Shown here piece after piece: positions 24,301 through 36,660 of a stretch of 64,000 nucleotides of DNA. The stretch covers positions 4,695,356-4,759,355 of the forward strand of contig NC_057006.1 in the NCBI RefSeq assembly GCF_000002595.2. The letters run 5' to 3'. The stretch comes from Chlamydomonas reinhardtii (taxonomy: Eukaryota > Chlorophyta > Chlorophyceae > Chlamydomonadales > Chlamydomonadaceae). Made by a program: the position numbers and the translations under genes. Under the pieces are notes generated by a model. It was not told the origin of the DNA and did not search any database. It saw nothing but the letters and a program-made list of their open reading frames with translations. Positions within the stretch are counted from its first letter, which is position 1, and each line of letters starts with the position of its first letter.

Positions 24301-24512
24301 CTCCACGGCGAACTGCGCCCCCGCCAGTCGCAGGTACGCCTGGTGCACAAGGGCAGAAAGCCGGTCAGGTCTGCTGATCAGGCGCTTGGCGGGCGATGCT
24401 GGGAGCACTCTCCCGCGAAATCCCGCACCTCGGCCTGAATGCACGCCGGTGATAGCGATGGTAGGCCCCAGCATTCGGGCCACTTGTAGAGAATGCACAC
24501 GTTGCCGCTCAT
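21335..24512 (-). CDS. MTX: Metaxin, mitochondrial outer-membrane import/assembly component
   Basis: Nine exons on the minus strand: 24512-24429, 24339-24270, 23996-23822, 23508-23445, 23248-23144, 22815-22648, 22243-22094, 21876-21739, 21421-21335, giving 346 residues. Metaxins are GST-fold proteins that with SAM50 insert beta-barrel proteins into the mitochondrial outer membrane. Diagnostic sequence: ILYKWPECWGLPSLSPACI and YLRLAGAQFAVEAC...SSPTGQLPALE (N-terminal thioredoxin-like/GST part), LSLAQRADLLAFTSLVENRL and CWCEPRGF (middle), FFFGSAPSSLDALLAGHLLF (C-terminal GST domain). Near the C-terminus YWLLGAGAAVAAYVLLSG is a membrane anchor as in plant metaxins. It is followed by a strongly acidic tail rich in DDD. 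A Gly run lies in exon 7. The start ATG fits the family N-terminus. The gene is divergent from the coiled-coil gene at 25296. Confidence 0.93.
23720..23819. repeat. (CCCT)n tetranucleotide array in metaxin intron 3
   Basis: About 20 nearly perfect CCCT units, ending as CCCCT variants that abut the donor of metaxin exon 3. A shorter CCCT run lies just before, around 23650-23670. Confidence 0.95.
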
Positions 24513-25295
24513 CTTATCACCAGCTCACGGCGGACCGAAAAGCAATCTCGCCCAGGGAAGCGACTTGCGTTTACGATGCTTGATACACAAATGCAAGCAA
24601 GCAGGTGAAGCCAAGAAACTATTGCGTGCACGGCATCCGTGCGCGCAGCGGGGCAAAGATTGGTTTGCGGTATCCAGGGGTGCTGACAGAGCTATGACGT
24701 TACAGCTTGGAACATCTTTGAATTAACTACTTGTAAGGAATGTGACCTTGCAAAGCAGAGGCTGCTGGCCCCCGGATTGACATTCCAATCAATTTCAGCG
24801 CCTGATGCATGCTTTGCCGCCCTGCACACGTGGACGTGATCCTTGTGCTAGCTTATATGCATGTCATATCTGCAAACGACATTTCAATCCAAAGGTTTGG
24901 GCATCCTCAAAAGTGTTGACCGCGGTGGACACGCCGGTTGTTGGACCTGACGGGAAAATGATGCAACCAAAGTAGCATAATAGTGCTGGAGAGCGGCTGA
25001 GGCGTGGTCAGGATGTCGAGCAGCGGCGATGAAGAAACAATGCTGGACAGCCCAGGGGTGCGTCGTTGCAGCACCAGGCTGCATCTTGCTTGCGCGCAAT
25101 AGGACAAAGCTAGACGCCTGACAGTGAAGGGCGGAGCGGGCCGTTGTATCGCCGGTTACTGGCGCCTGCCAAGCTTCCCGCCACGCGCTGACTCGCTCCC
25201 TCGCCCTCGCCATCTCCTCCTGCTCCGTTGCGCAGCTGCGCGACTTTGCTGCAGCCTCCAACGAAGTGCACTTGTTAGCTGCTCTCACAGCGGCC
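24513..25295. promoter_or_regulatory. Divergent promoter region, metaxin (-) and coiled-coil gene (+)
   Basis: Shared upstream region of the two genes. The stretch about 24540-25080 is clearly more AT-rich than its flanks, as expected for a promoter. The right part (25100-25295) holds a pyrimidine tract ending in GCAG at 25235, so an upstream non-coding or short coding exon of the coiled-coil gene may lie here. No motif is firmly recognised. Confidence 0.45.
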
Positions 25296-28200
25296 ATGAT
25301 GCAGGAGGTGCAGCAAGCCGCCTCCTCATCACGCAAGGTAAGGCTTGAGCCATGGGGCTGGCTCCTGACACCGCCCCAGTTGAAGCAGACGCTAGACAGC
25401 AGTCAGCCCTGTCCGGACCCACACTCCGTCGCTCAACGCAGGCCACGGACAGCCGTCGGAGTGCGGCACAGGCAGGACGCACGGATTCAGGAACCCCTTC
25501 CTCAGGGTCTGCTAGGGCTGCCCGGGAGGCTGCTTCAGAGGAGAGGCAGCAGCAACCCGGGTCTCACACCCGCACACGCCCGCTGTCCACGGGCAGCAGC
25601 GGGCGGGGCGATGTCAGCACTGCGGCGCCCAGCGCAGAACGTGGTGCTCGCGCGTCGTCGCACCGGCGCAGGACGGAAGGCAGCAGGTGGGTTGGCGCTG
25701 GGCATGCCGCATTGTTGCCTCTTCTCAGCTCGAACTGATGTCTGTGTTTTGCGTCCGCAGCGGTGGTAGTGGTGGAGGCGAGGCGCCTTCAGCCAGCGAC
25801 AGGCGACCAGACACTGCCCATTCCACGCGCGTGGAGGTGGACGCCACCCCGCGGCGCAGCTTTGGCCTGGGCCTGGGGCTTGGGCTCGGGGCCTCTCCGG
25901 GCGGCAGCAGCAGCGTTGTGACGGGGAGCAGCATGGTCGCCCTCAGGCGGCATGCGGAGGAGCTGACACGGCAGGTGCGGCTGGCTCGCGCCAAGCAGGA
26001 GACGGACGCGCAGGCCATCCAGGAGCTGCAGCAGGACAACGCCCGCCTGCGCCGGCTGATGGAGAGCGCGAACGAGGTGCGTCTGGGCACCCAGGCAGTC
26101 AATGCTGTTGGTACGTTAAGCCCATTCTGTCCTTTTGAGAAGAAACTGTACTGAGCACTGGGAGCGTTTCGTGCTGCAGATGTCTGAAGCGGCTGCTGCG
26201 TCCCTGCGCGAGCTCGGCCGCTCCCGTCGTGCAAACGAGGAGCTGCAGCAGGAGGTGGAGCGGCTGACGGCCCGGGTGGAGGGCACGGATGCGCGGGTGG
26301 AGCAGCTTCGCAACCTACTGCGAGAGGCAGAGCTGCAGCTGGAGGCGGCAGATCAGCGGACGGTGCGGTCGCAGCGGGCCGCCCTTGAGGCCTCGGAGCG
26401 GATGGCTGCAGCGGAGCGGGCTGCCGCACGTTCCGACGAGGCCGCGGCCGCCGCCGACGAACGTGCACAGGCGGCGGAGCGGCGGGCAGCGCGGGTGGAG
26501 CAGGTGGCGACGCAGGAGCGGGAGCGGGCGGCAGACGCGGTGCAGCGGGCTGTGCGCGCTGAGGCGGCGGCGGAGGACGACCATGAGCGGGCGCTTGACG
26601 CGGAGCGGCGCGCGGCCAAGGCGCAGCAGCTGCTGGAGGACCTGCAGGACGCCGCGGTGGATCTGGAGCGCCGCACGCTGCGGTCGGAGCAGCTGCTGGA
26701 GGCCGAGGCGGCGCGTGCGCTGGAGGCGGAGCGGCGGGCGGCGGCAGCAGAGGCTGCAGCGGCGCGGGAGCGCGACAACGCTGCGGCGGCAGAGCGCCGG
26801 GCGGCGCGCGCAGAGGATGACGTGGAGCAGGTGCGCACTGAGTCCCTGGCGGCGCAGCGGCGGGCGGTGCTGGCAGAGCAGGCTGCGGAGGCGGACCGGG
26901 AGCGCGCTGAGGCAGCGGAGCGCCGGGCTGTCCGGGCTGAGCAGGCTGCTGAAGAGGACCGCGCGGCAGCGCTGGAGACGGAGCGGCGGGCGGTCCGGGC
27001 GCTGGCTGAGCGTGAGGCGGCGGAGGCGCGGGCTCTGGAAGCGGAACGGGCTTCAGCCCGTGCAGCGCAAGCACGGCTGGAGGCAGAGGAGCATGCCGTT
27101 GACAGCGAGGCGCGTGCGGTGCGTGCTGAGCTGGCGCGTGAGGATGCCCTGGACCGGGCTGCGGAGGCAGAGCGGCGGGCGGCACGCGCCGAGGCCGCGG
27201 CGGACGAGGCGCTTGCGCTTGTCAGGGAGGAGGAGAAGCGGGCAGCGCGAGCAGAGCTGGTGGCGCAGGCGGACCGGGAGAACGCGGAGGATGCAGACCG
27301 CCTGGCAGCACGTGTGGAGCAGGATCGTGACGCGGCACACGCAGATGCGTTGGCAGCGGAGCGCCGGGCCGAGCGCTCAGAGCGGGAGGCTGAGGAGGCC
27401 CGGGAACTCGCACGCAACGCGGAGGCACGCGCCGCGCGGGCCGAGGCCGCCGCGGAGCAGCATGGGGACCGGGCAGAGGAGGAGATGCGCCACGCAGCTC
27501 GCATGGCGCGGGAGGCGGCCACTGACGCGGAGCGCGCTCGGGATGCGGAGGATCGCGCGCAGGCGGCGACACTACGGGCTCAGGCGGCTGAGACGCAGCT
27601 TGCGGTGAAGGAAGGCCACTCCGCTGCGCTTGAGGCACGGCTGGCGGCGGCGCAGGCGGCGGCTGACGCGGTGGACACCCGCTGTGCTGACCTTGAGCGG
27701 CGCCACAACCGTCTGTCCGCAGAGGCGCGTGACCTGCGTGATCAGCTGCAGCTGGCGTTGGTGCAGCTGGCGGACATCCCAGAACTGGCACTGCATCCAC
27801 GCCTGCGCTCCCGCGCCGCTCAGCAGCTGCTTGCGCAGCTGGGCGCCGGCCGCAGCGCGGGTGGGGCACAGGGCGATGGCGGGAGCCCGCGGCGGCTGCG
27901 CTGGGAGTCTTCGGTCACAAGTGCGCTCAGCGCGGGAGGCGCAAGAGGCGCCAGTGCTGGCGGCAGCAGCCGCCGGCACACGACTGACGTGGCCGGCGAT
28001 GTGGGCTCTCCCCGTTCCCGCGTGCAGCATGAGGAGGGCGTGTCCTCCGGCGCCTCCTCGCCGCGCGTGGCGGTCCCGGCGGGAAGCTCCGGCAGCCGTG
28101 CGGGCTTTACCGCCAGCGCTGCTCTCGCTGACGATGCTGACAGTGACAGCCGGCGGACCCGGGGCCGCAGCGCCGATGCGGTCTCGCGCCGCAGCGCCAC

Positions 28201-31200
28201 CTCTGCGCTGTCCGGCCCCTCACTGTCGGCACTGGCGCGGACGGGCTCACCGTCACGCCTGGCCGTGTCGCCGCGGCGGGGTGGCGACAGCCCCAGCGTT
28301 GTGGTGTCGCTGGATGCGTTTGCGGATGGCGGCGGCACCCGGCGCCTGTTGGATGAAGTCAGGTAGGAGCTGTCTTTTTTTGGGGGGGGGGGGGGCTGTC
28401 ATTTCTGGCGCATATGGTTGCCGCACATATTGGGCCCGTGCACAGCGCTGCTGCTATGAGCGCACGGGCGCATCATGTCCATGCCAAATGCATTTCTTTT
28501 TTCTGACCACTGCAGGCGGGTGCGGGCCGAGCTGCGCAGCGCCCGCCAGGAGCTGGGCGACGTGACGTCGCGCTACCGCGTGGCCGCCAGCCGCGTGCAG
28601 CAGCTGGAGGAGCAGGTGGCGGGCGCGGAGCAGCTCCGGGCCAAACTCAACCGGGTGACTGCCCAGGTGCGTGCCGCGGCGACGCAAAACGCCTGCGCCT
28701 CCTTCCTGTTCATTCTTGGCGCTGAACTGCCCATGTGCGCGCCTGCTGCCGGCATCTCTGCGGGTTGCGCTTATGGTCTCCCGCTTTGCCCGCCTCACAC
28801 AGGCTCGTGACGCGGATCGGCTGGCTGCCGAGGTGCGCACCTACCGCGCCCAGATTGCGGAGACGGAGGGGCTGGCCCTGGACCTGCGCAAGGCCCAGGC
28901 GGAGCTGGCGGAAGCGCAGGGCCACCGGGCGGCGCTGGAGGACGCCCGCGTGCAGCTCGTCGAGATGGAAAGGCAAGCTTGACGGAATCACGGGTGCAGT
29001 GCTCTGTGCTTGGTGCGCGGGCGCCTTGGTCTGGGCAGCGCGTGATGCAGCTGCACATGGCATATACAGCAATGAAGCCGAGACCCGCGTGTGTTCCCTG
29101 CGTGACTTGCAGAGTGCGGGCCGAGAGCCGCCGCGTCAGCGCGTCGCTGCAGACGGTGACCCGGGAGCGCGACGCGGCGCGCACTGAGCTGGCGGAGGCG
29201 TCGGCGCAGCTGGTGGCGATGGCGGCTCTCCGGGCTGAGCTGCAGCGCACCGAGGCCGCGCTGGCAGAGGCGGAGGCGGGCCGCGAGGAGGCTCGCGCCG
29301 CAGCTGCCACGGTCGCCACGCAGCAGACAAAGCTGAAGGCACAGCTGGTGAGAAGCGAGCCTCTGGGTACGCTATATAACCACAGCTAACAAGTCCGGTT
29401 ACTGGTACCTGATCAGTACTGTTCTGTGTGTCCATCGCAGGCTTCGGTGGAGGAGGAGCTGGCGGAGGCGCTGCGGCGCTGCGGGCGGCTGCAGGCTTCC
29501 GCTGACGAGGCGGCGCACCAGCGCGACCGCCTGCAGGCCACGCTGGCGGGCGCGGAGGGGGCCCTGCGCGCAGCTGAGGAGGAGCGCGCGACGCTGGCGG
29601 CGGCACAGGAGCGGCTGCGGGGCAAGGCGTCGGAGCTTACAGAAGCGCAGGAGGAGCTGCGCTCGTGAGTGGCTCTCAAGGGCTTTCAGCGCTGAAGGCT
29701 TTGGGTGCGCTTTGGGGCTAAGAAGATATCCTTTGTGCTTCTGGTGACGTTCTTGGTGTTGTGGCCTGCCCCGCCCCTTCTACCCGCTCCACAGGCTCAA
29801 GCTGCAGCTGCAGGAGGCGGCAGCGGCTCAGCGCCGCACGGCGCAGGCGGAGCAGTCGGCTCTGAAGCGTGCGGAGGAGGCGCAGCTGCACATCAATGCG
29901 CTCAAGGTGCGCCGGTGCCCTGCCCCTGCTCTGCTTGCTTTCTCAGCCCTCGCTCTCCTATCTAGGCCGCCCTGGCTCGGTCCTGACAGCAGCCAACCTG
30001 ACGCCCCCCTCGGCCAATGCGATTGCCTGCAGGCCCAGCTTGCACAGGCGTCCGGCGCGCAGGTGGAGGCCGCGGAGCTGCAGCAGGAGCTGGCGGCAGC
30101 TAGGGACCAGGCGGCGGCGCTGAAGGCCGAGCTGCGCTCCGCCGCTGACCGCCTGCAGGACCTAGGCCGCCTGCAGGCTGACCTGGCGGCGGCGACGGAG
30201 CGGGCGGAGCGCAACGAGGCGCAGCTGCGTGTGTCCGGCGACGAGGCGGCTCGCGGTGCGGAGCGGGCGGAGGCGCTGCAGCGCGAGCTGTCGGCCACGC
30301 AGCGGGACCTGGCGCGCAGCCGGGAGGACGAGCTGGCCGCTACGCAGCTGGCCAACAGCCGCGGCGCGCGTGCGGGTGAGCGAAATCTGCCTACGCCGTT
30401 GTGCTCGCGGCCGCTCTTGTGTGGGCGGCCCGACATGCCGCTGATGGCAAATGCCTCTTGCAACAACCCAATACATATGCTGCTCGCAGCCGAGTTGGAG
30501 CACGAGGTGGCTGTGCTGCGCGAGAAGTCCTACCAGCTGGAGGTGGAGGTGGCGGGCATGACCACGGAGCTGCAGCGCCTCAAGGCAGACCTGGCCAGCG
30601 GCAGCGACATGATCGACGGTGAGGGCAAGGCAGGGCAGAGGCAGGACCTCGTGTCTCGGACGTACTGCCGATCGCTGCTTTTGTTGATAGCTGGCTCGGC
30701 CTGATATCCGGATGGGGCATACGCATCCGCCTCATCCTGTATACCCTGCTTCGGCACACCCACTTTACACACCGCAGAGGCAAGTCTTGCCCGTAACCAG
30801 CTCGCGGAGCAGCTGGCGGATGCCTTGAAGCAGCAGGCGCGTGCCATGGCGGCCGCGGCGGCGGCAGAGGAGGGCTTCCGCGGCGAGCTGCAGCAGCTGC
30901 AGCTGCGGCTGGCGGCGACGGAAGCCGAGTGCGGCGCCCTGCAGCACTCCAACGCGGGGCTGCACGACGACCTGCGGCGGGCGCAGAGCGATCTGCTGGC
31001 GCTGCAGGGTCAGCTGCAGGAGGAGGGCCGGCGCAGGTGCGCAAAAAATTCCTGCTGTTGACGCATATCATGCAGCCCGATTAGCAGCCTGCGCAGTGTG
31101 CACCGCATGCGTGCCCTCCAACAAAGCCTGTCTCATTTTTACCGGTTTTGTTGGCGCCACGTATGCAGGGATGACCTGATCTCCGACTGCCGGCGCCTGC

Positions 31201-34200
31201 AGCGCGAGCTGGACTCGACGACGGAGGGGCTGTCTGCCACACAGCGCGCGCAGCGCAGCGCAGCCGCCGGCGCAGCGGAGCTGGAGGTGGAGGTTGAGCG
31301 GCTGACTGGCGCCAAGGTGGCGCTGGAGGCAGAGCTGCAGGCGGCCGGCGCCCGCGCGCAGCGGCTGCAGGTGCGTCAGGTCTCACGTGCTTGTACTGGA
31401 AGCCTGGGCGCGCACAAGCTGCTCTAGACCAGATGGCCCTCTGCTTCATGCTGCTTGACGCCGTCCCTGTGCAGGCATCTTGCGTGACTGTGTGCGTGTC
31501 TGCTTGTGTGCTTGCACATCTTGCAGGACGAGGCGCGGCAGCTATCGGAGCGCAACTCCGAGCTGAGTAGCCAGCTGCACGCCATGTCGTCGGCGCTGCG
31601 CACGCTGGAGGCGGAGAATGCGCGCCTGGCGGACGGCCATGCCACTCTTACAGTCGAGGCGGAGGCGCGCGCCGCTGAGTGCCGGTCGGCACGCGGCGAG
31701 GCGGCGGAGCTGGCGGCGGACCGGGCGAGGCTGGTGGCGGAGCTCTCGGTGCTGCGGGCGGAGCTGGCGGCGGGTGCATCACCAGTGAGCGCAGCTTGCG
31801 TCAACACGCACCAGCACTACTAGTGCTATGACAGGATAGGCTAGAGCAGGCTCGCACGGAGTAGCCATCCATCTCCGTTCCATCAACGTCAAAAGGATGC
31901 ACTCTGCATGTTTCGTGCAAACGCCCCCGCCCGCAGGTCCGCCCCGGCTTGCTTGGCGACTACGGCCGGCCGCTGGAGCTGGGCGCCTCCAGCGGCAGCG
32001 ACCCTCGCATCACCATCACCGGTGGCGGCATCCCGCCCGCCGCCCACCCGGCGCATGAGAACAGCCCCGTGGCCGGCCTGACCGACCCCGCCTTCGATAA
32101 GCGCGGGCAGGCGCTGCTAGGCGCAGAGATGCCGCCGTCTCCGGGGTCGTCGCTGGTGCCGTCGCCCAACATGGGCGCCCACGATGACCTGCAGGCGCTC
32201 ATGGCCGTGCCTCTGGACACAGGTGCGCACCAATGCTTAAGATACCGGCGCCCGGTGTCCTCGTCGTTACCGCTTGCCCGTGTGTGTCACAGACGTCCTG
32301 GCAGGCACCTACATCTGCTCCGTGTACGCAGCCCTCGCTTTACGCTCTCCACTTCAACCCCGCACACTACTTACCTCCACCTCACACCCCTAATCGGTCA
32401 TGCCTGGAATTCCCGTGATGCCCCTCGCCCCCGCAGGCGCGCTGCTAGCTGGCGGCGGCGACCTGTCCCAATACGAGGCGCTGCTGGCGGCGCTGGACGA
32501 GGAGGCGGCGGCCATGGACGAGGAGCTGGCGGGCAAGGAGGCCAGCAGCGCGGCGCTGCTGCAGCGCATGCGGGCCACCAAGCAGGCCGTCACGCAGCGC
32601 CTGGACGCCATGCAGGTGCGGGGGCACTGCAGCTGCACGTGCACTGCAGCTGCGCGCGCAGCTGTGGTGTGGTGAGGAGAGGGGTGTGACGGTGGTGGGT
32701 CATTGCTGGTGTCATGCGCTCTGACCTCGATTATCATCTTGATGTGCGCTTTGCAGGCTTCCCTGCAGTCCGCACGCGAGGCGGAGAGCGACATGCGGCG
32801 CGCGGCCGCAGACAAGGACATTACAATCCTCAAGCTGCAGCAGCAGCTGGCGCAGGTAGCCGGCGCTGCCGGCAGCGAAGTCTTGGACTCAGCGGGCGGC
32901 ATCACTGCGGGTGGTGGGCTGGCCGGCAATGTGGTGATTGATGCGCTGCGGCAAGACATTGACGCGGCGCATGAGCGGCTGCGGGAAGCAGGCCGGCAGC
33001 TGCGGGAAGCACAGCAGCGCGCTGAGATGGCCGAGGCTGAGGTGCGTTCGGCCAGACATGTTTGCAGTACGGCATGTGATGCATTCATGACACTTTAGAA
33101 GCAGCAGATGAAATGCAATAGCACACACGCATCCTCATGCAGTGCCGTCTCGTGTAGTTGTAGCACTGTCTTACAAACATGCCACGCGGTATGCCGTGCC
33201 ACTCCTCTCTCTGCGAAAATCCGCAGGCCGACCGGCTGCGCGCGGCGCTGTCGGAGTCTCGTGGCGAGGTGTCGCGGCTGCAGGCCGAGCTGGCGGCAAA
33301 CGACCGCGTGCTGGCGGACGCCGAGTCGGCCCTGATGGCGCTGGTGGCGGAGAAGGAGGCGCTGGAGGCGGCGGCTGCGGCGGCGCGGCAGGCAGAGGCC
33401 AGCGCCAAGTCGCAGGTGCGTGCACACGGGGCACTCGATTTGCCTTTGTGTGATCGCGTAATGCAGTTCAGGACATACGGTATACGTGATGTGACATCGG
33501 GCCTTGTGCCTCTGCATATGTACGTCGCGTGCTCTCAGGTGGCGGCCCTGCAGGGGCAGTTGGAGGCCGCGCTGGAGGCTGCGGTGTCGTTGGCGCCGTC
33601 CGACACCACCGCGTCGGCGGCCGTGGCGGGCGCTGTGCAAGACGTGAGTGCAGTGCTGCGCTCCTTGACTGCTTGATCACAGCAGCGCTCTAAACCACCG
33701 CACCCCTTACACCATCTTGCCCTCCACCTATTCACCCCATTCCTCAGCGCATGGCCAACTACCTGTCCAGCCTTGCCGCCACCGTCGGCGCTCCTGCCGT
33801 CGGCCGCTTCTTGGGCGCTGTCACGCCCGGCAGCACCGGCAACACCGCCGCAGGCGCAGCCCAGCCCGTCACCCGTGCCACAGGCCCGGCCGGGGGCGCC
33901 GGAGGCGCAGTGGCCACCGCCTCCGCCCCGCGCTACGGCGCGGGGCCACGCACCAGCGACACCGGCTCTGTGCAGTCGACATCGCAGCGGCCTGACACGT
34001 GGGATGGCGGCTTCACCTCGCCGCTTGGAGGCTGGGAGCGAGGCACGCCGGCGACGGTGCCGGGGCGTGGGGGCGCTTCACCAGTGCCGGGCTCGGGCGG
34101 CTTGGGCGCCGCACTAGAGCTGCGTTCGCCAGCGGGCTCTTCCAGGTGCGTGTGTGTGTGCGACGGACGTGTGGTGGTGGTGTATGCGCAGCGCCATTTA

Positions 34201-35974
34201 ACTTGTTTGGCACATCGCTGGCATCAACTTAACTTAAAAACCCGCAAACAACGGGCTTGGTCGTGCCGCCTTTCCCTGTGACAGGGTCGGCGGATCCACG
34301 CTCACTCGTGTAAGTGAGGAGGACGTTGACCTCAGTGCCGCCGCCGGCCGCGGCGGGCAAAGCAGTGGCGGCGCCTCCTCCCCGGGCGGCGCAAGCGTCA
34401 CCGGCACAGTCATGAAGGCCCGCGCAGCTTCCGCATCTGCCACTGTAGCCAGCCCCGGCCCCGCAGCGCCCTCAGCCTCGCCGCTGTCACCGGGCATGTC
34501 GCCAAGTGCCAGCTTCCGCCGCCGCGGCGGCGCTGGCGGCATCAGTAGCATGCAGCGTGCCGCCAGCAGCACACGCCAGAGCCTGGAGCGCCTTATTGGC
34601 GAGGTCGGCGTCGGCGGTGGCAGCGGCCGGCTGGCGGGCGCCGGCGGCAGCTTGTCGCCCGGCGGCGCTGGCTCCTCGCCTGGGGGCCTTCGCTTTGGCG
34701 CCATGGCCACTCCGCAGCCCGGCGGCGGCGCTGCGCCCTCGACACAGCAGACGGGGGCGGGAGCAGGGACTGGCGCTCGCGCCAATGGCACCGACAGCGG
34801 CGGCGGCGGCACCACGCTGACGGGGCTGTTTGACTCCTACAGCTCCTCACCAGTCGGCTCGCCCTCGCGCAACGGTAGTGCTACCGGCGCCACCGCAGCC
34901 TCGGCTGCCGGCACGCCGGCCGCCTCAGCCTCGGGTCGCAGCGCTGCCGGGGCCGCAGGCATTGCCTCTACGGGCCGCGCTGCGGCCGTCAATGCAGCGG
35001 GCGCGGCGCTGCAGAACGCCTCCTACCGCCTGTCATCAGTGGTGGGCCTGCCTGGCGCGTCCAGCGGCGGCGCGGATGCCTCGGGCTCCGGCAGCCGCTC
35101 AGGTAGCATGGGCGGCGCCGGCGGCGGCGGCGGCGGCAGTCCCATGATCAGCCCCCGCAACGCGCTGGAGGGCCGCTCGCTGTCCCGCGCTGTCCGGCCC
35201 GTGGCGGAGGCGCTCATGCTCAGCCCGCTGCGGCCGGGCGGCAGCAGCGGCGGCAGCCTGTCGTCCAACCCCAGCGGCTCGGCTGTCGGCTCCGCCGCGA
35301 CGCCGTCGTCTGAGGCGCAGGCGCAAGCTCTTGCTGCAGCGGCGGCGGCCGCGGCGGCGGCCGGCCCCTCCCGCAGCCTGCCCATCCTGCAGGCACTGGC
35401 GGCCAGCCACCAGCCGCACGCCACATCTGCGACGTCCTCTTCGCTGCGCACGCCCTCGGCGCTGGCAGGTTCGTCGCCTGCTGGAGCGAGGCTCGGCGTC
35501 GGTGGGCTGGGCGCGTTCGGCCGCGCTGGCGCTGCCACATCCGTACCATCTACCCCGATGGCTCCTGGCGTGCCGGCGTCGCCGGCCACGTCGGAGGCGA
35601 GTCTCAGCCTGACGCAGTTGGCGCGGCGCGCCAGCACTGAGGTCTCACACAGCCTGGGTGGTGCCGCTGGTGGCAGCAGCAGCAGCCGGCCCGGCGGCGC
35701 TTCCATGAGCTTTGGCGCTCCCCGGCCCTCGCTCATGTCGCGTGCCTCCGGGACACCACCGCCGGCCACAGGTGGGCAGCAGCAGGGGGCTGGTGGCGCT
35801 GGTGCTGCCGGGCAGGCGCCGCTGGCTTACAGGACCTCTGCTGGCGGCTCGGGCTTGGCGGCGGGCGCCGCTGGCGGCGTGCCGGGGTCGCGGCAGTCGG
35901 AGGGCGGCGAGGGGTCACAACTGGCAGCACGCCTGGCGGCCATGGATGAGGCGCTGCGGCTGATCGGGGCGTAG
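25296..35974 (+). CDS. Giant coiled-coil protein with 21-residue repeats
   Basis: Twenty-one exons: 25296-25337, 25400-25686, 25761-26076, 26180-28362, 28516-28666, 28803-28972, 29113-29347, 29441-29664, 29795-29906, 30033-30375, 30490-30618, 30778-31036, 31169-31370, 31527-31784, 31937-32222, 32437-32615, 32757-33041, 33227-33415, 33539-33643, 33748-34145, 34285-35974, giving about 2680 residues in one frame. The family is not recognised. After a Ser/Arg-rich start (residues 1-190), exons 3-14 are almost wholly heptad coiled coil, including twenty 21-residue units in exon 4, with a Ser/Gly/Arg-rich break near residues 740-940. Exons 15-19 alternate linker and coiled coil. The last 700 residues are Ser/Gly/Ala-rich and disordered, ending in a short helix (LAARLAAMDEALRLIG). 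Size and design suggest a structural or tethering role (centrosome/basal body or Golgi type), by inference only. The start is uncertain: the frame stays open upstream of an acceptor-like GCAG at 25235. The intron after 28972 begins with GC. Confidence 0.85.
26348..27607 (+). repeat. Twenty contiguous 21-residue coiled-coil units
   Basis: Twenty 63-base units without indels, consensus about AERRAARAEQAAEEDRERALE. Each unit is exactly three heptads, so the units stay in register over 420 residues (about 60 nm of coiled coil at 0.15 nm per residue). Units differ at many positions, so duplication is old or the period is held by selection. Confidence 0.88.
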
Positions 35975-36126
35975 GGGGCTTTATTGTGGTGGCGCTGAGG
36001 TGGCACTGATGGTATGGTCGGATCGGAAGGCTCGGATGCGTGTTTATTCATTCCTGGCACTGGCGAGCGATCATGATGGCCTTGATGGCGGCGTGCATTC
36101 ATGCTTGGCCTGGATAGCGCTATATC

Positions 36127-36131
36127 TGTAA
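36127..36131 (+). terminator. TGTAA signal, coiled-coil gene
   Basis: TGTAA about 155 bases after the stop; an alternative copy lies at 36332-36336. Confidence 0.55.
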
Positions 36132-36415
36132 GAAGGCTGCTTGACAAGAAGGGACAGTCGGATGACGGCCCCAAGAGAAACTACCCTGGCACGAAGCCCA
36201 CAGGGACAATATGCGGCTTGAATGGGAGTCTTAAAACGGGATGGTGACGTGGTTGCGCAGATGATGCCCCGCGTGCTGTCTGCCCTCTGGAGGCCAGTGT
36301 GCCCTTGGATGGGACCAGGGACATGGCCGTGTGTAAACGGCACGTTACACATGCTTGACGCCGCTTTTGTCAATCCATCTTACTCCTGCAAAACCGCTCA
36401 CGCCTCCCGAAGCAG

Positions 36416-36420
36416 TTACA
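36416..36420 (-). terminator. TGTAA signal, 863-residue hypothetical gene
   Basis: Minus-strand TGTAA about 240 bases after the stop at 36661-36663, with a second copy at 36345-36349. Opposing signals (36127-36336 plus, 36345-36420 minus) nearly touch. Confidence 0.5.
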
Positions 36421-36660
36421 GCACCGCCGCTTTACCCCAACAGTACATCCTCGTAATCCCGTATCAGTCTCCAGCCTCCGGGCCAGCCCTAAAATGGTGC
36501 CCAGTGTGACGGAAGTGTGTGATCAAACACAGCAACGTGTAGAATATTAATGCCCAGTGTAATGTGGGGGTGCCGACTTCTTTCTCTCATTATGCCGCCC
36601 ACCTCCCGTGCCCACCTCCCCCGAAGAAGACCCCACTGCGGCCCCGGCCTTATGCGGGAC

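Noticed and set aside
26353-27522. 389-codon minus-strand frame opposite the 21-residue repeats
   Set aside because: Mirror of the repeat units (Ser/Ala/Arg-rich), with no start context, no splice partners and no poly(A) signal.
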